From positions 1 through 18,383 of the forward strand of contig CAMLRE010000003.1 of NCBI GenBank assembly GCA_946482355.1: a stretch of 18,383 nucleotides of DNA, given 5' to 3'. Source of the stretch: an uncultured Bdellovibrio sp. (lineage in GTDB: Bacteria > Bdellovibrionota > Bdellovibrionia > Bdellovibrionales > Bdellovibrionaceae). Below are positions 1 to 7,716 of this stretch, piece by piece. Both the position numbers and the translations under genes were made by a program. The notes under the pieces were generated by a model. It did not search any database, had not been told where the DNA came from, and saw nothing but the letters and a program-made list of their open reading frames with translations. Every line of letters starts with the position of its first letter. Position 1 is the first letter of the stretch.

Positions 1-1940
1 ACTTTTTCTGCAAAACCCTGCCCGTTATCTAAAGCGGTAATATGAATCTGTTCAGGAGTTACTGTAATTTCAATTTCAAGTTTTGTTGCATTTGAATGTT
101 TAATACAATTACTTACTATTTCCCGAATCACTGAACCAAGTGTTTTATGTAAGTGGTAGTCGATAGCAAATTCATTCGTATTCGGCGCTGGCAAAGACCA
201 AATTAAGTCTATGCCGACATCTTGCAAACGTCTGTGACTTTCCGAACGCAGGTCAGCTAACAAATTATTTAAAAAAACTTTTTCGGCGGCAATGCCTTTC
301 ACTATAGATCGAATATCAGTCATTGCCCCTTGAATGGTAGAACGTAAATCTGAATTATCGCCGTGCAATCCAGTCAATAAACGGGCGCTGACATCATCAT
401 GAAGATCCTGAGCAATACGTAAACGCTCTTCAACAACTCCGCGGTCGTACGCTTGACGGCTTGATTCAGCTTCTTCAATAAATTTAACAATTTGTTTTGC
501 TAATTCAATAGAACGTAAACTAAAAAGCGAGCGACCCGACCACGGATACGCCACACGCAGGGCAGGAATATCTGCAATCGCCGGAAAAGTCAGAGCAACA
601 CCATCTGGAGCAAGAACTACTGTTTTTGAAATCGGCTCACAGTATTTCATTTCTAACGGGTCAAAAAGTTTTTTAACTAACCCTTCCCAACGTTGTAAGC
701 GCACTGCCGATGATGGCGCTAAGGTTACGAGCAAGGCTTCACTTAAAATTTCGTGCGGTGGTAATTCCTTGCGGCGGTTAAACAATCTCCAGAAATAATC
801 GCGGAGCGGAAGATAAGCAAATCCCACGGCCATAAGAGCTAACCCCAACGCTGGAAAACGGTTCATTCCTAGCAGTAAAACCAAAACTACATCTAAGGCT
901 ACGAAAATTAAAGTTCCAATAGTGTAGAATAAAAATTTAAAAGCCCAATCACCCACTTCAAACAGACGATACTGTTTTAATCCGAAGGCGATTCCAAAAT
1001 ACAGAATTAAAAACGACAAAAACGCATAGCCTTGTTCTATGGGTTTCGCTCCTAAAAGCACGGGCACTGTATTCAGAACAACAAACATGCCAGTACCGAT
1101 TAATACAGAAAGGCCAAGCCACAATAATATGGCACGAGATTTAGGATCTTTTCTGGTAACAACAAACTGAGTCGCAATCACTCCGCAAATCACTATCATC
1201 ATAATAACGATAATGAGACTGATATCAGAGATTTTAAAACCCCATTGCATGACGCAGGCTAATCCCCAGATACCAAAAAATAAAAATTGAAAAATAGTGA
1301 TTTCTTTCCAGCGGCGAAATTCACGCGGGTAAATTAAAAATAAAGAAATCATCGCCAAACCAAATGCTATCGCACTCCAAGCATTGATTAAACTTAACGG
1401 TCGAAAGATTTCATACGGTATAGCCATTAATCTTGTTGTATAGACAGCAGAACTCATCGCCGATAAGCCCATCGCAATGCCACTTAAAAAGAAAAAAAGT
1501 GTTGGTAAGTTTCTAGGTTTTAAGGCCCAGATCCAACCAGAAATAAAAACTCCGCCTAATGCTACAATTACCTGAAGCCAAAACAGCGTGGGCAAATCGC
1601 TAACTTTTCTTTCCGAAGCTTCATATTCTGTCTCGGTACCGTTGTCGCTGACGTAGATTGCTTCAGCTTTAAGAATATTTGCAAGTTCATCTTGTCTAAA
1701 TAGAAAATGATTATAATCAAACTGCTTTTTCAAATCACCTGGTTCAGGAGAAAAATCTACTTCTTCTAAAGTCATTTCTCCGTTAACGGATTTGATCTGC
1801 ATTCCAGGCTTTAATGTGGCAGAAAAATTATTTTCTAAACACGCTAAGTAAATAGCTCCCCAAGTTAGAATAGCTCCAAATAAAAGTACAATGGCTAAGC
1901 GAGTATAAGGGGTTGAAAAAAATCTTGCGTTATTTGTCAT
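1..1940 (-). CDS. ComP/NarL-type multi-spanning sensor histidine kinase (3' end cut by window)
   Basis: My translation of the minus strand from the ATG at 1938-1940 stays open to the window edge (about 646 codons). After a first membrane segment (residues about 14-34), a short extracytoplasmic region carries a PDZ-like turn, LKPGMQIKSVNG. About seven more hydrophobic segments follow up to residue about 375. The cytoplasmic part has a HisKA_3 dimerisation motif, ERLRIAQDLHDD, with the phospho-acceptor His near residue 514. It then shows the ATPase N-box (REIVSNCIKHS) and G1-box (DNGQGF). The rest of the HATPase domain lies outside the window. The PDZ plus many-helix architecture resembles Bacillus ComP, so the signal could be a small extracellular ligand or a membrane state; that is inference. 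The start lies 2 nt after the methyltransferase stop with no clear Shine-Dalgarno sequence, so translation is probably coupled. A LuxR/NarL-type response regulator would be expected beyond the left edge. Confidence 0.88.
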   Translation of the reverse strand, partial: MTNNARFFSTPYTRLAIVLLFGAILTWGAIYLACLENNFSATLKPGMQIKSVNGEMTLEEVDFSPEPGDLKKQFDYNHFLFRQDELANILKAEAIYVSDNGTETEYEASERKVSDLPTLFWLQVIVALGGVFISGWIWALKPRNLPTLFFFLSGIAMGLSAMSSAVYTTRLMAIPYEIFRPLSLINAWSAIAFGLAMISLFLIYPREFRRWKEITIFQFLFFGIWGLACVMQWGFKISDISLIIVIMMIVICGVIATQFVVTRKDPKSRAILLWLGLSVLIGTGMFVVLNTVPVLLGAKPIEQGYAFLSFLILYFGIAFGLKQYRLFEVGDWAFKFLFYTIGTLIFVALDVVLVLLLGMNRFPALGLALMAVGFAYLPLRDYFWRLFNRRKELPPHEILSEALLVTLAPSSAVRLQRWEGLVKKLFDPLEMKYCEPISKTVVLAPDGVALTFPAIADIPALRVAYPWSGRSLFSLRSIELAKQIVKFIEEAESSRQAYDRGVVEERLRIAQDLHDDVSARLLTGLHGDNSDLRSTIQGAMTDIRSIVKGIAAEKVFLNNLLADLRSESHRRLQDVGIDLIWSLPAPNTNEFAIDYHLHKTLGSVIREIVSNCIKHSNATKLEIEITVTPEQIHITALDNGQGFAEK

Positions 1941-1942
1941 AA

Positions 1943-2755
1943 TTAAATTTTTCGGGCTTCTACGTAATAACCGCGTGGAATGTTAGGAATATGTAATGGC
2001 GCTGTCGGAAACGGCCAACGAGTCGGAGCTACGTCACCGGCTTGTGACAGTGAAGCTACCCAGCCTAAGTTTTTCATAAAGCCTACCGGATCATTGGTGC
2101 CAAATTTCCAAGGTGCCCCCATGTCAGCTAAGAACTTTAGTTGCGCTTGCATGTGCGGCACTTCAAGCAGTGTTTTACTTAAAACATCAAACAACATCAC
2201 ATCATTTGAAGAGGCTAAAGAATTGATTCTATTCATTAATGTCGTAACTTGCGATTCATCAAGATACATTAATAAACCTTCAACACACCAAAGGGTGCGT
2301 TCGCCCTTTTTAAATCCGGCTTGAAGTAATGGCTGTTGCCAGTCTTCACGTAAATCAACGGCTAAAGCTTTGCGGTCACAGTGAAGTTTTGCATTTTGAA
2401 GTTTAGCTTGTTTGTAATCTAAAACTTCTTTTCTATCTAATTCAAAAAGTGTCGTGCCTGACGGAAAATTCATGCGGTAAGCCCGTGTATCCATGCCGGC
2501 TGCCAGCATAACGATTTGCCTGCCACCTTCATTGACGAAGTTTGTGAACTTTTCGTCGATATATTTTGTACGAATCGCGATCGCAGGTTGGTCACCGGCC
2601 GCCTCAATAGCCTTTTTTAGAAGAGTAGCGCCTTCTTCACCGGCTAGAAGTTCTGCATAAGGATCAACGAACAAACGCCCTTCACTTTCGCTACGCTTTG
2701 TTTCTACTGCTCGCATAGCTGCAGTTAGTAACGATGTTTTTGCGACACTGTCCAT
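1943..2755 (-). CDS. Class I SAM-dependent methyltransferase (TIGR00027 / leucine carboxyl methyltransferase-like)
   Basis: The 270-aa protein has the hallmark N-terminus of this family: a TAAMRAVETKR stretch followed by FVDPYAELLAG (about residues 11-39). The SAM-binding loop is LAAGMDTRAYR (84-94), followed by the acidic FELD segment at 104-107 that normally contacts the ribose. The WCVEGLLMYLDESQV motif is also typical of the PF04072 family. Family members O-methylate small molecules or carboxylates, but the substrate cannot be read from sequence. A strong GGAGG lies 4 nt upstream of the ATG, supporting this start. It is the middle gene of a minus-strand operon: 17 nt after the dioxygenase-like gene and 2 nt before the histidine kinase. 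Codon usage and composition match the neighbours. Confidence 0.88.
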   Translation of the reverse strand: MDSVAKTSLLTAAMRAVETKRSESEGRLFVDPYAELLAGEEGATLLKKAIEAAGDQPAIAIRTKYIDEKFTNFVNEGGRQIVMLAAGMDTRAYRMNFPSGTTLFELDRKEVLDYKQAKLQNAKLHCDRKALAVDLREDWQQPLLQAGFKKGERTLWCVEGLLMYLDESQVTTLMNRINSLASSNDVMLFDVLSKTLLEVPHMQAQLKFLADMGAPWKFGTNDPVGFMKNLGWVASLSQAGDVAPTRWPFPTAPLHIPNIPRGYYVEARKI

Positions 2756-2772
2756 AAAGCCTCCGGAAAAAA

Positions 2773-3159
2773 CTACTTAAACACTTCTAATTTTAAATTT
2801 ACTGGATGACCCAGCCACTGCGCACCTTGCGTATGGTCATAGTAATCATCACCACTTTGCGGATGAACTAGAATATTTAGATCACCACGCTCGGCGGCCA
2901 ACCACGACACCATCTCAGATGAAAGCTCTTTTGAAAAATTAACTTCAAGCATAGGTAAAGTGTGTGGACCAATCGGTTCAGGAATAATATCACCCACAAA
3001 AATCTGATCTGTTTTAAAATGCGCACAAATTTTATTTCTTAAATTTTTAACAAATTCGAGCTGCTCTAAAGAAAAATAAATATGAGCGTCGAAATCGTGA
3101 GGAAAGTCGTCGGGCATCCATTCAGAATTATAGCGGTAAGAGCGTAATTTCATTAACAT
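2773..3159 (-). CDS. DOPA 4,5-dioxygenase family protein (PF08883-like)
   Basis: The 128-aa protein matches the small DOPA-dioxygenase family along most of its length. Visible features are FDAHIYFS near the start (H26), PIGPHTLPMLEV (H66), the RGDLNILVHPQSGDD block (H99), H109 in a DHTQGAQWLG segment, and a closing LGHPVNLKL. These His residues are candidate Fe(II) ligands. Fungal and plant homologues perform extradiol cleavage of DOPA; bacterial homologues are mostly uncharacterised, so the substrate here is unknown. The start is ambiguous between residue 1 and residue 3 (both ATG), because the only purine-rich sequence (AGGA) lies rather far upstream. It is the first gene of the dioxygenase-methyltransferase-kinase operon and diverges from the hibernation-factor gene. 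Dioxygenase plus methyltransferase could modify one small phenolic compound, but this is speculative. Confidence 0.85.
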   Translation of the reverse strand: MLMKLRSYRYNSEWMPDDFPHDFDAHIYFSLEQLEFVKNLRNKICAHFKTDQIFVGDIIPEPIGPHTLPMLEVNFSKELSSEMVSWLAAERGDLNILVHPQSGDDYYDHTQGAQWLGHPVNLKLEVFK

Positions 3160-3374
3160 ATCTTAATATACTGATTCCTGTTTTGGGCAGGTCTTTTCGC
3201 TACCTTGACATTTTTTTCTTCGAATACACCTTTATTGTAGGACAAGGTGTTTATGAAAAAAATAAATCCCATCTGTTACAAAGTTTATCTGGATATTCCA
3301 CCCCGGCGATTCAATTTATAATCTTTTGTTTGTCTTTTACAAATCAACTAGTTTTACAAATAGGAATATCAATC

Positions 3375-3713
3375 ATGGAAAACTTAATGCTTAAATTTCA
3401 AGGGTTTCACCCTTCTGATTTCACACGTACTTACTTAAACGATAGAATGATGCATTTACAAGACGAAGCTCCGTTTGGATCGACTGTGCATGCTTCATTT
3501 AGCCGTCAAAATAAATTCTTTAAAGGAATTATTACAATTAATTCTAACGCGGGAAAATTCTTTGCCATTGCCAGCGGAACAAAACTTAAAGATGTAACTC
3601 ATAAGTTAAACGAGCAAATTCGCAAACAGTTAGAACGTTGGAAATCGAGACGTCATAATAAAGAAAGCATTAAAGACGTAGATTTTGACTACGATTTTCA
3701 TAGTTTAGCCTAA
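3375..3713 (+). CDS. Short HPF/RaiA-like ribosome hibernation factor
   Basis: I place the start at the ATG at 3375, which has an AGGAA 8 nt upstream and yields a 112-aa protein. The frame is open for a further 64 codons upstream, but that stretch has no SD and unlikely composition. The protein follows the HPF/YfiA plan: an early beta strand (LKFQGFHPS), a central helix, FKGIITINSNAGKFFAIASG as the middle strands, and a basic C-terminal helix (KLNEQIRKQLERWKSRRH) like the rRNA-facing helix of HPF. Members bind the 30S decoding region and silence or dimerise ribosomes in slow growth. There is no long C-terminal dimerisation domain, so it is a short-type factor. It ends in DFDYDF-type acidic residues. 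It is monocistronic, with a strong terminator immediately downstream. Confidence 0.72.
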   Translation: MENLMLKFQGFHPSDFTRTYLNDRMMHLQDEAPFGSTVHASFSRQNKFFKGIITINSNAGKFFAIASGTKLKDVTHKLNEQIRKQLERWKSRRHNKESIKDVDFDYDFHSLA

Positions 3714-3724
3714 GGAGCTTAGAC

Positions 3725-3771
3725 AAAAAAAATAACCCTCTTAGCTTTTGTTAAGAGGGTTATCGTTTTTT
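3725..3771. terminator. Bidirectional intrinsic terminator
   Basis: A perfect 12-bp inverted repeat (3732-3743 with 3752-3763) has an 8-nt loop. It is flanked by eight A on the left (3725-3732, a U-tract for minus-strand RNA) and six T on the right (3766-3771). It serves both the hibernation-factor gene (plus) and the convergent AHSA1 gene, whose stop is at 3777. Confidence 0.93.
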
Positions 3772-3776
3772 ACCTA

Positions 3777-4313
3777 CTAGTGTTGTTCGACTAAATTTTG
3801 TAATTTATCGATAGAGGATGACCAACCAGAAACGCAGTCATCGTGCATAGATTTCGGAATACCTTCGTGAACAAGATGAATTTCTGATTCAGAGTCGCTG
3901 ATTTTTTTAAATTCAACAGTTATGCGACTGGTCTCAGGCCATTCTTCACCACCAGGCATACCAGCATCTTTAGCTGACATAAATTTTCCGTTTTCATCGG
4001 TGAACTGATCGGTTGTAACAATTTTTTTCTGCGGAATAACTTCGATATATGTGCCCCCGCTGTATTGAACTTTTCCATCTGGACCTTTCATAGCTAAAAG
4101 AGATTTTCCGCCTACGCGCACATCCATTTTAGCTTCAGGACAAGAATAATTTTCTGGCCCCCACCATTCTTTCATCATTTGTGGTGTTGTCCAGGCTTGC
4201 CAGACACGTTCAACAGGAGCGTTAAACTGTCTGGTAATATCAACTAACGGGTATTTTTGGGCATCAAAGGACATAATTGTCCCCGACGTAGATTGTGGTG
4301 ATACTTGTTCCAT
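3777..4313 (-). CDS. SRPBCC / AHSA1-domain protein
   Basis: The 178-aa protein has the AHSA1 (PF08327) signature: an N-terminal strand ITRQFNAPVERVWQAWTTP, then MKEWWGPENYSCP, a VGGKSLLAMKGPDG hairpin, YIEVIPQKKIV, a long strand ending in ETSRITVEFKK, and the C-terminal helix GWSSSIDKLQNLVEQ. The SRPBCC helix-grip fold encloses a hydrophobic cavity. Bacterial members are usually of unknown ligand and often sit in stress or resistance contexts. AAAGGA lies about 6 nt upstream of the ATG at 4311-4313, favouring this start over an internal Met at codon 14. It is divergent from the metallophosphoesterase and convergent with the hibernation-factor gene across a shared terminator. Function beyond fold is not inferable. 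Confidence 0.85.
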   Translation of the reverse strand: MEQVSPQSTSGTIMSFDAQKYPLVDITRQFNAPVERVWQAWTTPQMMKEWWGPENYSCPEAKMDVRVGGKSLLAMKGPDGKVQYSGGTYIEVIPQKKIVTTDQFTDENGKFMSAKDAGMPGGEEWPETSRITVEFKKISDSESEIHLVHEGIPKSMHDDCVSGWSSSIDKLQNLVEQH

Positions 4314-4413
4314 AATTAATCCTTTCGTAAACTTGAGAAAGAATTAATGTGCAAAGCTTGTGCTTGCCAAGATTCAATTCAGCTTCATATTTAAATTTTA
4401 TTCGAGGTTTAAT

Positions 4414-5490
4414 TTGCGCCGCTATGCTCTTCCCCTACTGATTATCACGACGATTCTTGTGTTATTAAACTGGTTTATTTATTCAATGGCCGCGCTAAGC
4501 TTTACAACACCACCAATTTGGCTGGCCGTGGCCGTTGCACTCGGTGTGGTTCTTATGCCTGTTTCAATGTTAATTACCATGACACCTTTTCGCGAAAAAT
4601 TACGGCTTGTGACTTTAGCGGGTTATGTGTGGATGGGCGTTTTTACCATCGCGTTTTTCTTTGCCTTTGTGCAATTAGTTTTTATGTTGTTGTCAGTGCC
4701 GGTTCATTCTTCGTGGATGTTATATGCAACTTTAATTATTTCTCTTTGGTCGTTACGAATTACATTTACCGGACCAAAAGTTATTACCCACAAACTTAAA
4801 GGGCCAGATTTTTTGCGTGGCCTGCGCTTATTACAAATTTCAGATCTACATGTCGGAATGCCATTGCTGCGCGAAGCGTGGCTACAAAAAGTCGTCGATC
4901 GTCTGCAAACAGCTAAGCCTGATTTGGTGGTTGTGACCGGTGATCTTACCGATGCACCTTTTGAAGAAGCGTCTCCGTTATTAAATCCACTGGGCCAGAT
5001 TAAAGTTCCTAAATTTTACGTCACCGGAAATCACGAATACATTCGTGGCGGAGATTGGGAAGATAGACTTCGCCAACTGGGATTTAGTGCCTTACATAAC
5101 ACGCACGAAATTGTTTCACGCAATCAGAAACAACTTCTTATCGCCGGAGTTCCTGACCGTCAGGTGAATGGTTTTCATCGGTCACTAGAATCAAATCCTG
5201 ATCAAGCATTACAAACTTCAAAACCTGTTGATTACAAAATTTTATTAGCCCATGAACCAGGAAGCGTATTTGATCTTAAAAATGAAAAATGCGATTTACT
5301 TCTTTCGGGTCACACCCATGGTGGCCAGATTTTTCCGTTCGGAATTTTCGCAAGGCTTGCAAACCCTGTGGTGTCTGGATTTAAGACGATAAACAATATT
5401 CGTGTTTTTGCCCATCAAGGTACCGGCTACTGGGGCCCACCGATGCGTTGGTTTACCCGCTGTGAAATCGTTGTCTTTGAGTGGGTCTAG
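4414..5490 (+). CDS. Membrane-anchored calcineurin-like metallophosphoesterase (YaeI/YkuE type)
   Basis: The reading frame opens at a GTG at 4360 without an SD. A TTG at 4414 has GAGG 6 nt upstream and begins just before the first membrane helix, so I prefer 4414 (358 aa). The N-terminal third has four hydrophobic helices. The C-terminal part carries all metallophosphoesterase motifs in order: ISDLHVG (D-x-H), VVTGDLTD (GDxxD), VTGNHEY (GNHE), LLAHEPG, and SGHTHGGQIFPFG. These bind two metal ions. YaeI/YkuE relatives are reported to hydrolyse phosphodiesters such as UDP-diacylglucosamine-like or lipid substrates at the membrane; the substrate here is unassigned. A hairpin with a T-rich tail at 5561-5604 may end the transcript. 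Confidence 0.9.
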   Translation: MRRYALPLLIITTILVLLNWFIYSMAALSFTTPPIWLAVAVALGVVLMPVSMLITMTPFREKLRLVTLAGYVWMGVFTIAFFFAFVQLVFMLLSVPVHSSWMLYATLIISLWSLRITFTGPKVITHKLKGPDFLRGLRLLQISDLHVGMPLLREAWLQKVVDRLQTAKPDLVVVTGDLTDAPFEEASPLLNPLGQIKVPKFYVTGNHEYIRGGDWEDRLRQLGFSALHNTHEIVSRNQKQLLIAGVPDRQVNGFHRSLESNPDQALQTSKPVDYKILLAHEPGSVFDLKNEKCDLLLSGHTHGGQIFPFGIFARLANPVVSGFKTINNIRVFAHQGTGYWGPPMRWFTRCEIVVFEWV

Positions 5491-5560
5491 ACTAAACTTC
5501 AATTTTTTGTTATTATTATATTTATGGAACTGCAACGCCGTTTTTCCATTCTAACGCTTC

Positions 5561-5604
5561 TTAACCTTACGCCTGCTTGTGGCGTGGGGCTTAAATTTAT
5601 TTTT
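5561..5604 (+). terminator. Probable intrinsic terminator after the metallophosphoesterase gene
   Basis: A stem of about 13 pairs (5561-5573 with 5581-5594) includes two G.U pairs and one bulged C. The loop is 7 nt, and a T-rich tail (TTTATTTTT) follows at 5596-5604. It lies 70 nt past the stop codon. The stem is imperfect, so confidence is moderate. Confidence 0.5.
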
Positions 5605-5607
5605 GTC

Positions 5608-5657
5608 GGCGGTTAAGACTTTTTCTTTTTTCTCCCTCTCACAGCTCTTCAACCGCC
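5608..5657 (+). repeat. Inverted repeat in the rnk upstream region
   Basis: GGCGGTTAAGA at 5608-5618 is complementary to TCTTCAACCGCC at 5646-5657 with a single bulged base. A 27-nt pyrimidine-rich spacer separates them. It lies 60-110 nt before the rnk start, either as a leader hairpin or as an upstream operator-like site. The stretch 5491-5716 otherwise has no convincing gene; a 30-codon frame at 5524-5616 lacks an SD. Confidence 0.5.
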
Positions 5658-5716
5658 TTCACACTCAGCACCCAAAAAACTTAAAACACAATTTAAAATT
5701 AATTAACGGAGTTTAT

Positions 5717-6091
5717 ATGTTAAACAACGAAAGACCTATTATTACACAATCTAACCGCGAAAAAATCGCGACTATTTTACCAACTGCCCGCGAAGATATC
5801 GCTGCTCTTTTAGAAGAAGAGTTAGAGCGCGCTAATATCGTTTCTGATGAAGAATTACCTACTGATGTGGTATCAATGAATTCAACGGTGAAGTTTCTAG
5901 ATATAGAAGCTGATAAAGAATCAACGATTCAATTAGTTTTTCCGCAAGACACTAACATTGCAGAAAACAAAATTTCGATTTTAACACCTGTGGGATCAGC
6001 TCTTATTGGTCTGCGCGTCGGACAAACTATTAATTGGCCGTTTCCAAATGGAAGAGTAAAACAGCTTAAAGTGATCTCAGTGACCTCTTAG
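5717..6091 (+). CDS. rnk: Rnk-type regulator of nucleoside diphosphate kinase / GreA-GreB C-domain protein
   Basis: The ATG at 5717 has GGAG 5 nt upstream and gives a 124-aa protein; the 46 codons open upstream in this frame are non-coding by composition and lack an SD. The N-terminal part (NNERPIITQSNREKI, then a helical acidic segment with EDIAALLEEELERANIV) is the short coiled-coil arm of Rnk. The C-terminal half (VVSMNSTVKFLDIE, IQLVFPQD, ISILTPVGSALIGL, GQTINWPFPNG) is the GreA/GreB FKBP-like domain. Rnk proteins bind RNA polymerase and compete with Gre factors. The coiled coil is much shorter than in GreA, so cleavage activity is not expected. A 12-nt gap separates it from the truncated globin, suggesting one transcript. 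Confidence 0.88.
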   Translation: MLNNERPIITQSNREKIATILPTAREDIAALLEEELERANIVSDEELPTDVVSMNSTVKFLDIEADKESTIQLVFPQDTNIAENKISILTPVGSALIGLRVGQTINWPFPNGRVKQLKVISVTS

Positions 6092-6103
6092 AAAGGTAAT
6101 TTC

Positions 6104-6517
6104 ATGAACGAAGATAGCGTCGTTAAACCTAACGGCATCACTTTTACTCTGAAAGACATTACAACAGTTGTTGATGATTTTTATGGTCGTGTTCAGCGCG
6201 ATCCGGCTTTATCGGTTCCGTTTCAATCAGTGCATGACTGGCCTGAACATATTCGCAGGCTTAGTCATTTCTGGTGGATTCGCTTAGGTGGTAAACCCTA
6301 TATGTTTAGCGATTACAACCCGGTGCCGAAACATTATTTTGCTGGATTTAACGAAGAACTTCTTAAACGCTGGCTTGAATTATTTCATGCTACTTTGCAA
6401 CAGCACTTAAATGGCGAACAGATCGCCCTGTGGAAAGAATTATCTGAACAAATGGGTCAAGGCTTGTCGCTACGAAACGAAATGTTTCGTAAGCATCACG
6501 AAGGCACATCTAAATAA
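6104..6517 (+). CDS. Group III truncated haemoglobin (Ctb-like)
   Basis: The 137-aa protein fits the group III 2-on-2 globin pattern seen in Campylobacter Ctb. Tyr27 in DDFYGRV fits the B10 position. A DWPEHIRRLSHFWW segment covers CD/E with H49 near E7. PVPKHYF places H77 as the proximal F8 haem ligand, and FNEELLKRWLELF places W90 as the group III Trp G8. Members bind O2, NO or peroxide and are linked to microaerobic or nitrosative stress handling. An AAAGG ribosome binding site lies about 8 nt before the ATG. It sits 12 nt after rnk and 46 nt before the patatin-like gene, so an rnk-globin-lipase operon is likely. The assignment to group III rests on motifs read by eye. Confidence 0.85.
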   Translation: MNEDSVVKPNGITFTLKDITTVVDDFYGRVQRDPALSVPFQSVHDWPEHIRRLSHFWWIRLGGKPYMFSDYNPVPKHYFAGFNEELLKRWLELFHATLQQHLNGEQIALWKELSEQMGQGLSLRNEMFRKHHEGTSK

Positions 6518-6563
6518 TTACTGACTTGGTGCATGCTGGTACGTCTGTTGCTTCACATAAAAT

Positions 6564-7712
6564 GTGGGCCTTACGAATAAGAAAAAACTGGCATTGGTAC
6601 TTACTGGTGGCGGAGCACGTGCTGCGTATCAAGTTGGCGTGTTGCGAGCGATCTCAGAAATTACGGGTTTTGAAAAAAATCCGTTTGCTATTATTTCTGG
6701 ATTTTCTGCAGGAGCCTTAAATGGTGTCTGGTTAGCCAGTCAAAGTGAAAATTTTGACTCTGTTACAAAGAACATGGTCGATACCTGGTCTTCGTTAACT
6801 GCCGATCATATTTTTAAAGTAGGCCCGGTTTCACTGGGAAGAATCGCATACCGCTGGATTTTCGATCGCGGATCAGGTGGTTTAAAAAGCGGAAAAAATC
6901 AAATCACCTACTTACTCGACACGGCTCCTTTAGCTGAGCTCATTAAAAACAAAATTAATTTTCAGGCGCTAAACGAAAATATTCAAAATGATCTTTTTCA
7001 TGCGATTTCAGTGAATGCCACTGACTACCGCACAGGCCAATCGGTCGCTTTTTACAATGGCCATGCAGATATTCAAGATTGGAGCAAACTGAATCGAAAA
7101 AGTTTGCGCACAGTGATTTCGGCCGAACACGTCTTAGCTTCTTCGGCGATACCTATTTTTTTTCCGCCAGTTCGTCTTGGTGGATCTTATTTTGGTGACG
7201 GCGTGATCCGTTTAAACAGCCCTTTAAGTTCTGCGATTCACCTGGGAGCAGAAAAATTACTGGTTATTGGTAACCGCAGACCCAGCATGATTGAACAACC
7301 ACCCCGAACAACAAATGACGGCATTACACTTGGAGAAATTGTAGGAACAATTTTAAGCGGACTTTTCTTAGATTCTTTAGATGGTGATCTTGAACGGATA
7401 GCCAGAATCAATCGCGGCATTGCCGCCATGACTGCGGAAGCTAGAGCCAGTCAGCCCGATGGATTAAGAGAAGTTCCTATTTTAAGTTTAGCGCCCCGAA
7501 ATGAATTAGCACGAGCTCCTGCAGGTGAGCTTTCGCGAATGCCCACGACATTTTCGTATTTGCTTCGCGGTATTGGTGTATCAGAAAACAAAGGCGCAGA
7601 TCTTTTAAGTTACTTGGCCTTTGAACCAAACTATTTAAGTTCGCTCATTCAAACCGGCTATAACGATACAATGGAGCGTAAAACTGAAATTTTAGAATTT
7701 TTTGAAATTTGA
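6564..7712 (+). CDS. Patatin-like phospholipase
   Basis: The 382-aa protein starts its first beta strand at once (KLALVLTGGGARAAYQVG, the oxyanion-hole loop, residues 8-25). It has the nucleophile elbow GFSAG with Ser48, and the catalytic Asp212 in SYFGDGVIRLNSPL. The Ser-Asp dyad is therefore intact, though the usual DGG/DGA is DGV here. No signal peptide or membrane segment is seen, so it is either cytosolic or exported by a non-Sec route as some bacterial patatins are. The GTG at 6564 is the only plausible start: an in-frame stop lies at 6558-6560 and the essential beta strand begins eight codons later. It has no SD, which is unusual. Substrate is presumably a phospholipid or acyl ester. 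The stop is only 4 nt from the convergent sheath-like gene. Confidence 0.88.
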   Translation: MGLTNKKKLALVLTGGGARAAYQVGVLRAISEITGFEKNPFAIISGFSAGALNGVWLASQSENFDSVTKNMVDTWSSLTADHIFKVGPVSLGRIAYRWIFDRGSGGLKSGKNQITYLLDTAPLAELIKNKINFQALNENIQNDLFHAISVNATDYRTGQSVAFYNGHADIQDWSKLNRKSLRTVISAEHVLASSAIPIFFPPVRLGGSYFGDGVIRLNSPLSSAIHLGAEKLLVIGNRRPSMIEQPPRTTNDGITLGEIVGTILSGLFLDSLDGDLERIARINRGIAAMTAEARASQPDGLREVPILSLAPRNELARAPAGELSRMPTTFSYLLRGIGVSENKGADLLSYLAFEPNYLSSLIQTGYNDTMERKTEILEFFEI

Positions 7713-7716
7713 TTTG

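Noticed and set aside
1980..2324. Plus-strand frame antisense to the methyltransferase
   Set aside because: It is a shadow of a clearly coding minus-strand gene with intact motifs; the same holds for other antisense frames such as 8779-9201 and 12482-12733.
3183..3374. In-frame 64-codon extension of the hibernation-factor gene, and a TTGACA at 3205-3210
   Set aside because: The extension has no SD, and AGGAA precedes the internal ATG at good spacing. The TTGACA has no acceptable -10 at 16-18 nt, so I did not call a promoter. The stretch holds no other gene.
5524..5616. 30-codon plus-strand frame after the metallophosphoesterase
   Set aside because: No ribosome binding site and it runs through the probable terminator hairpin.
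5579..5716. 46-codon upstream extension of rnk
   Set aside because: No SD, composition unlike the protein family, and a clear GGAG before the ATG at 5717.
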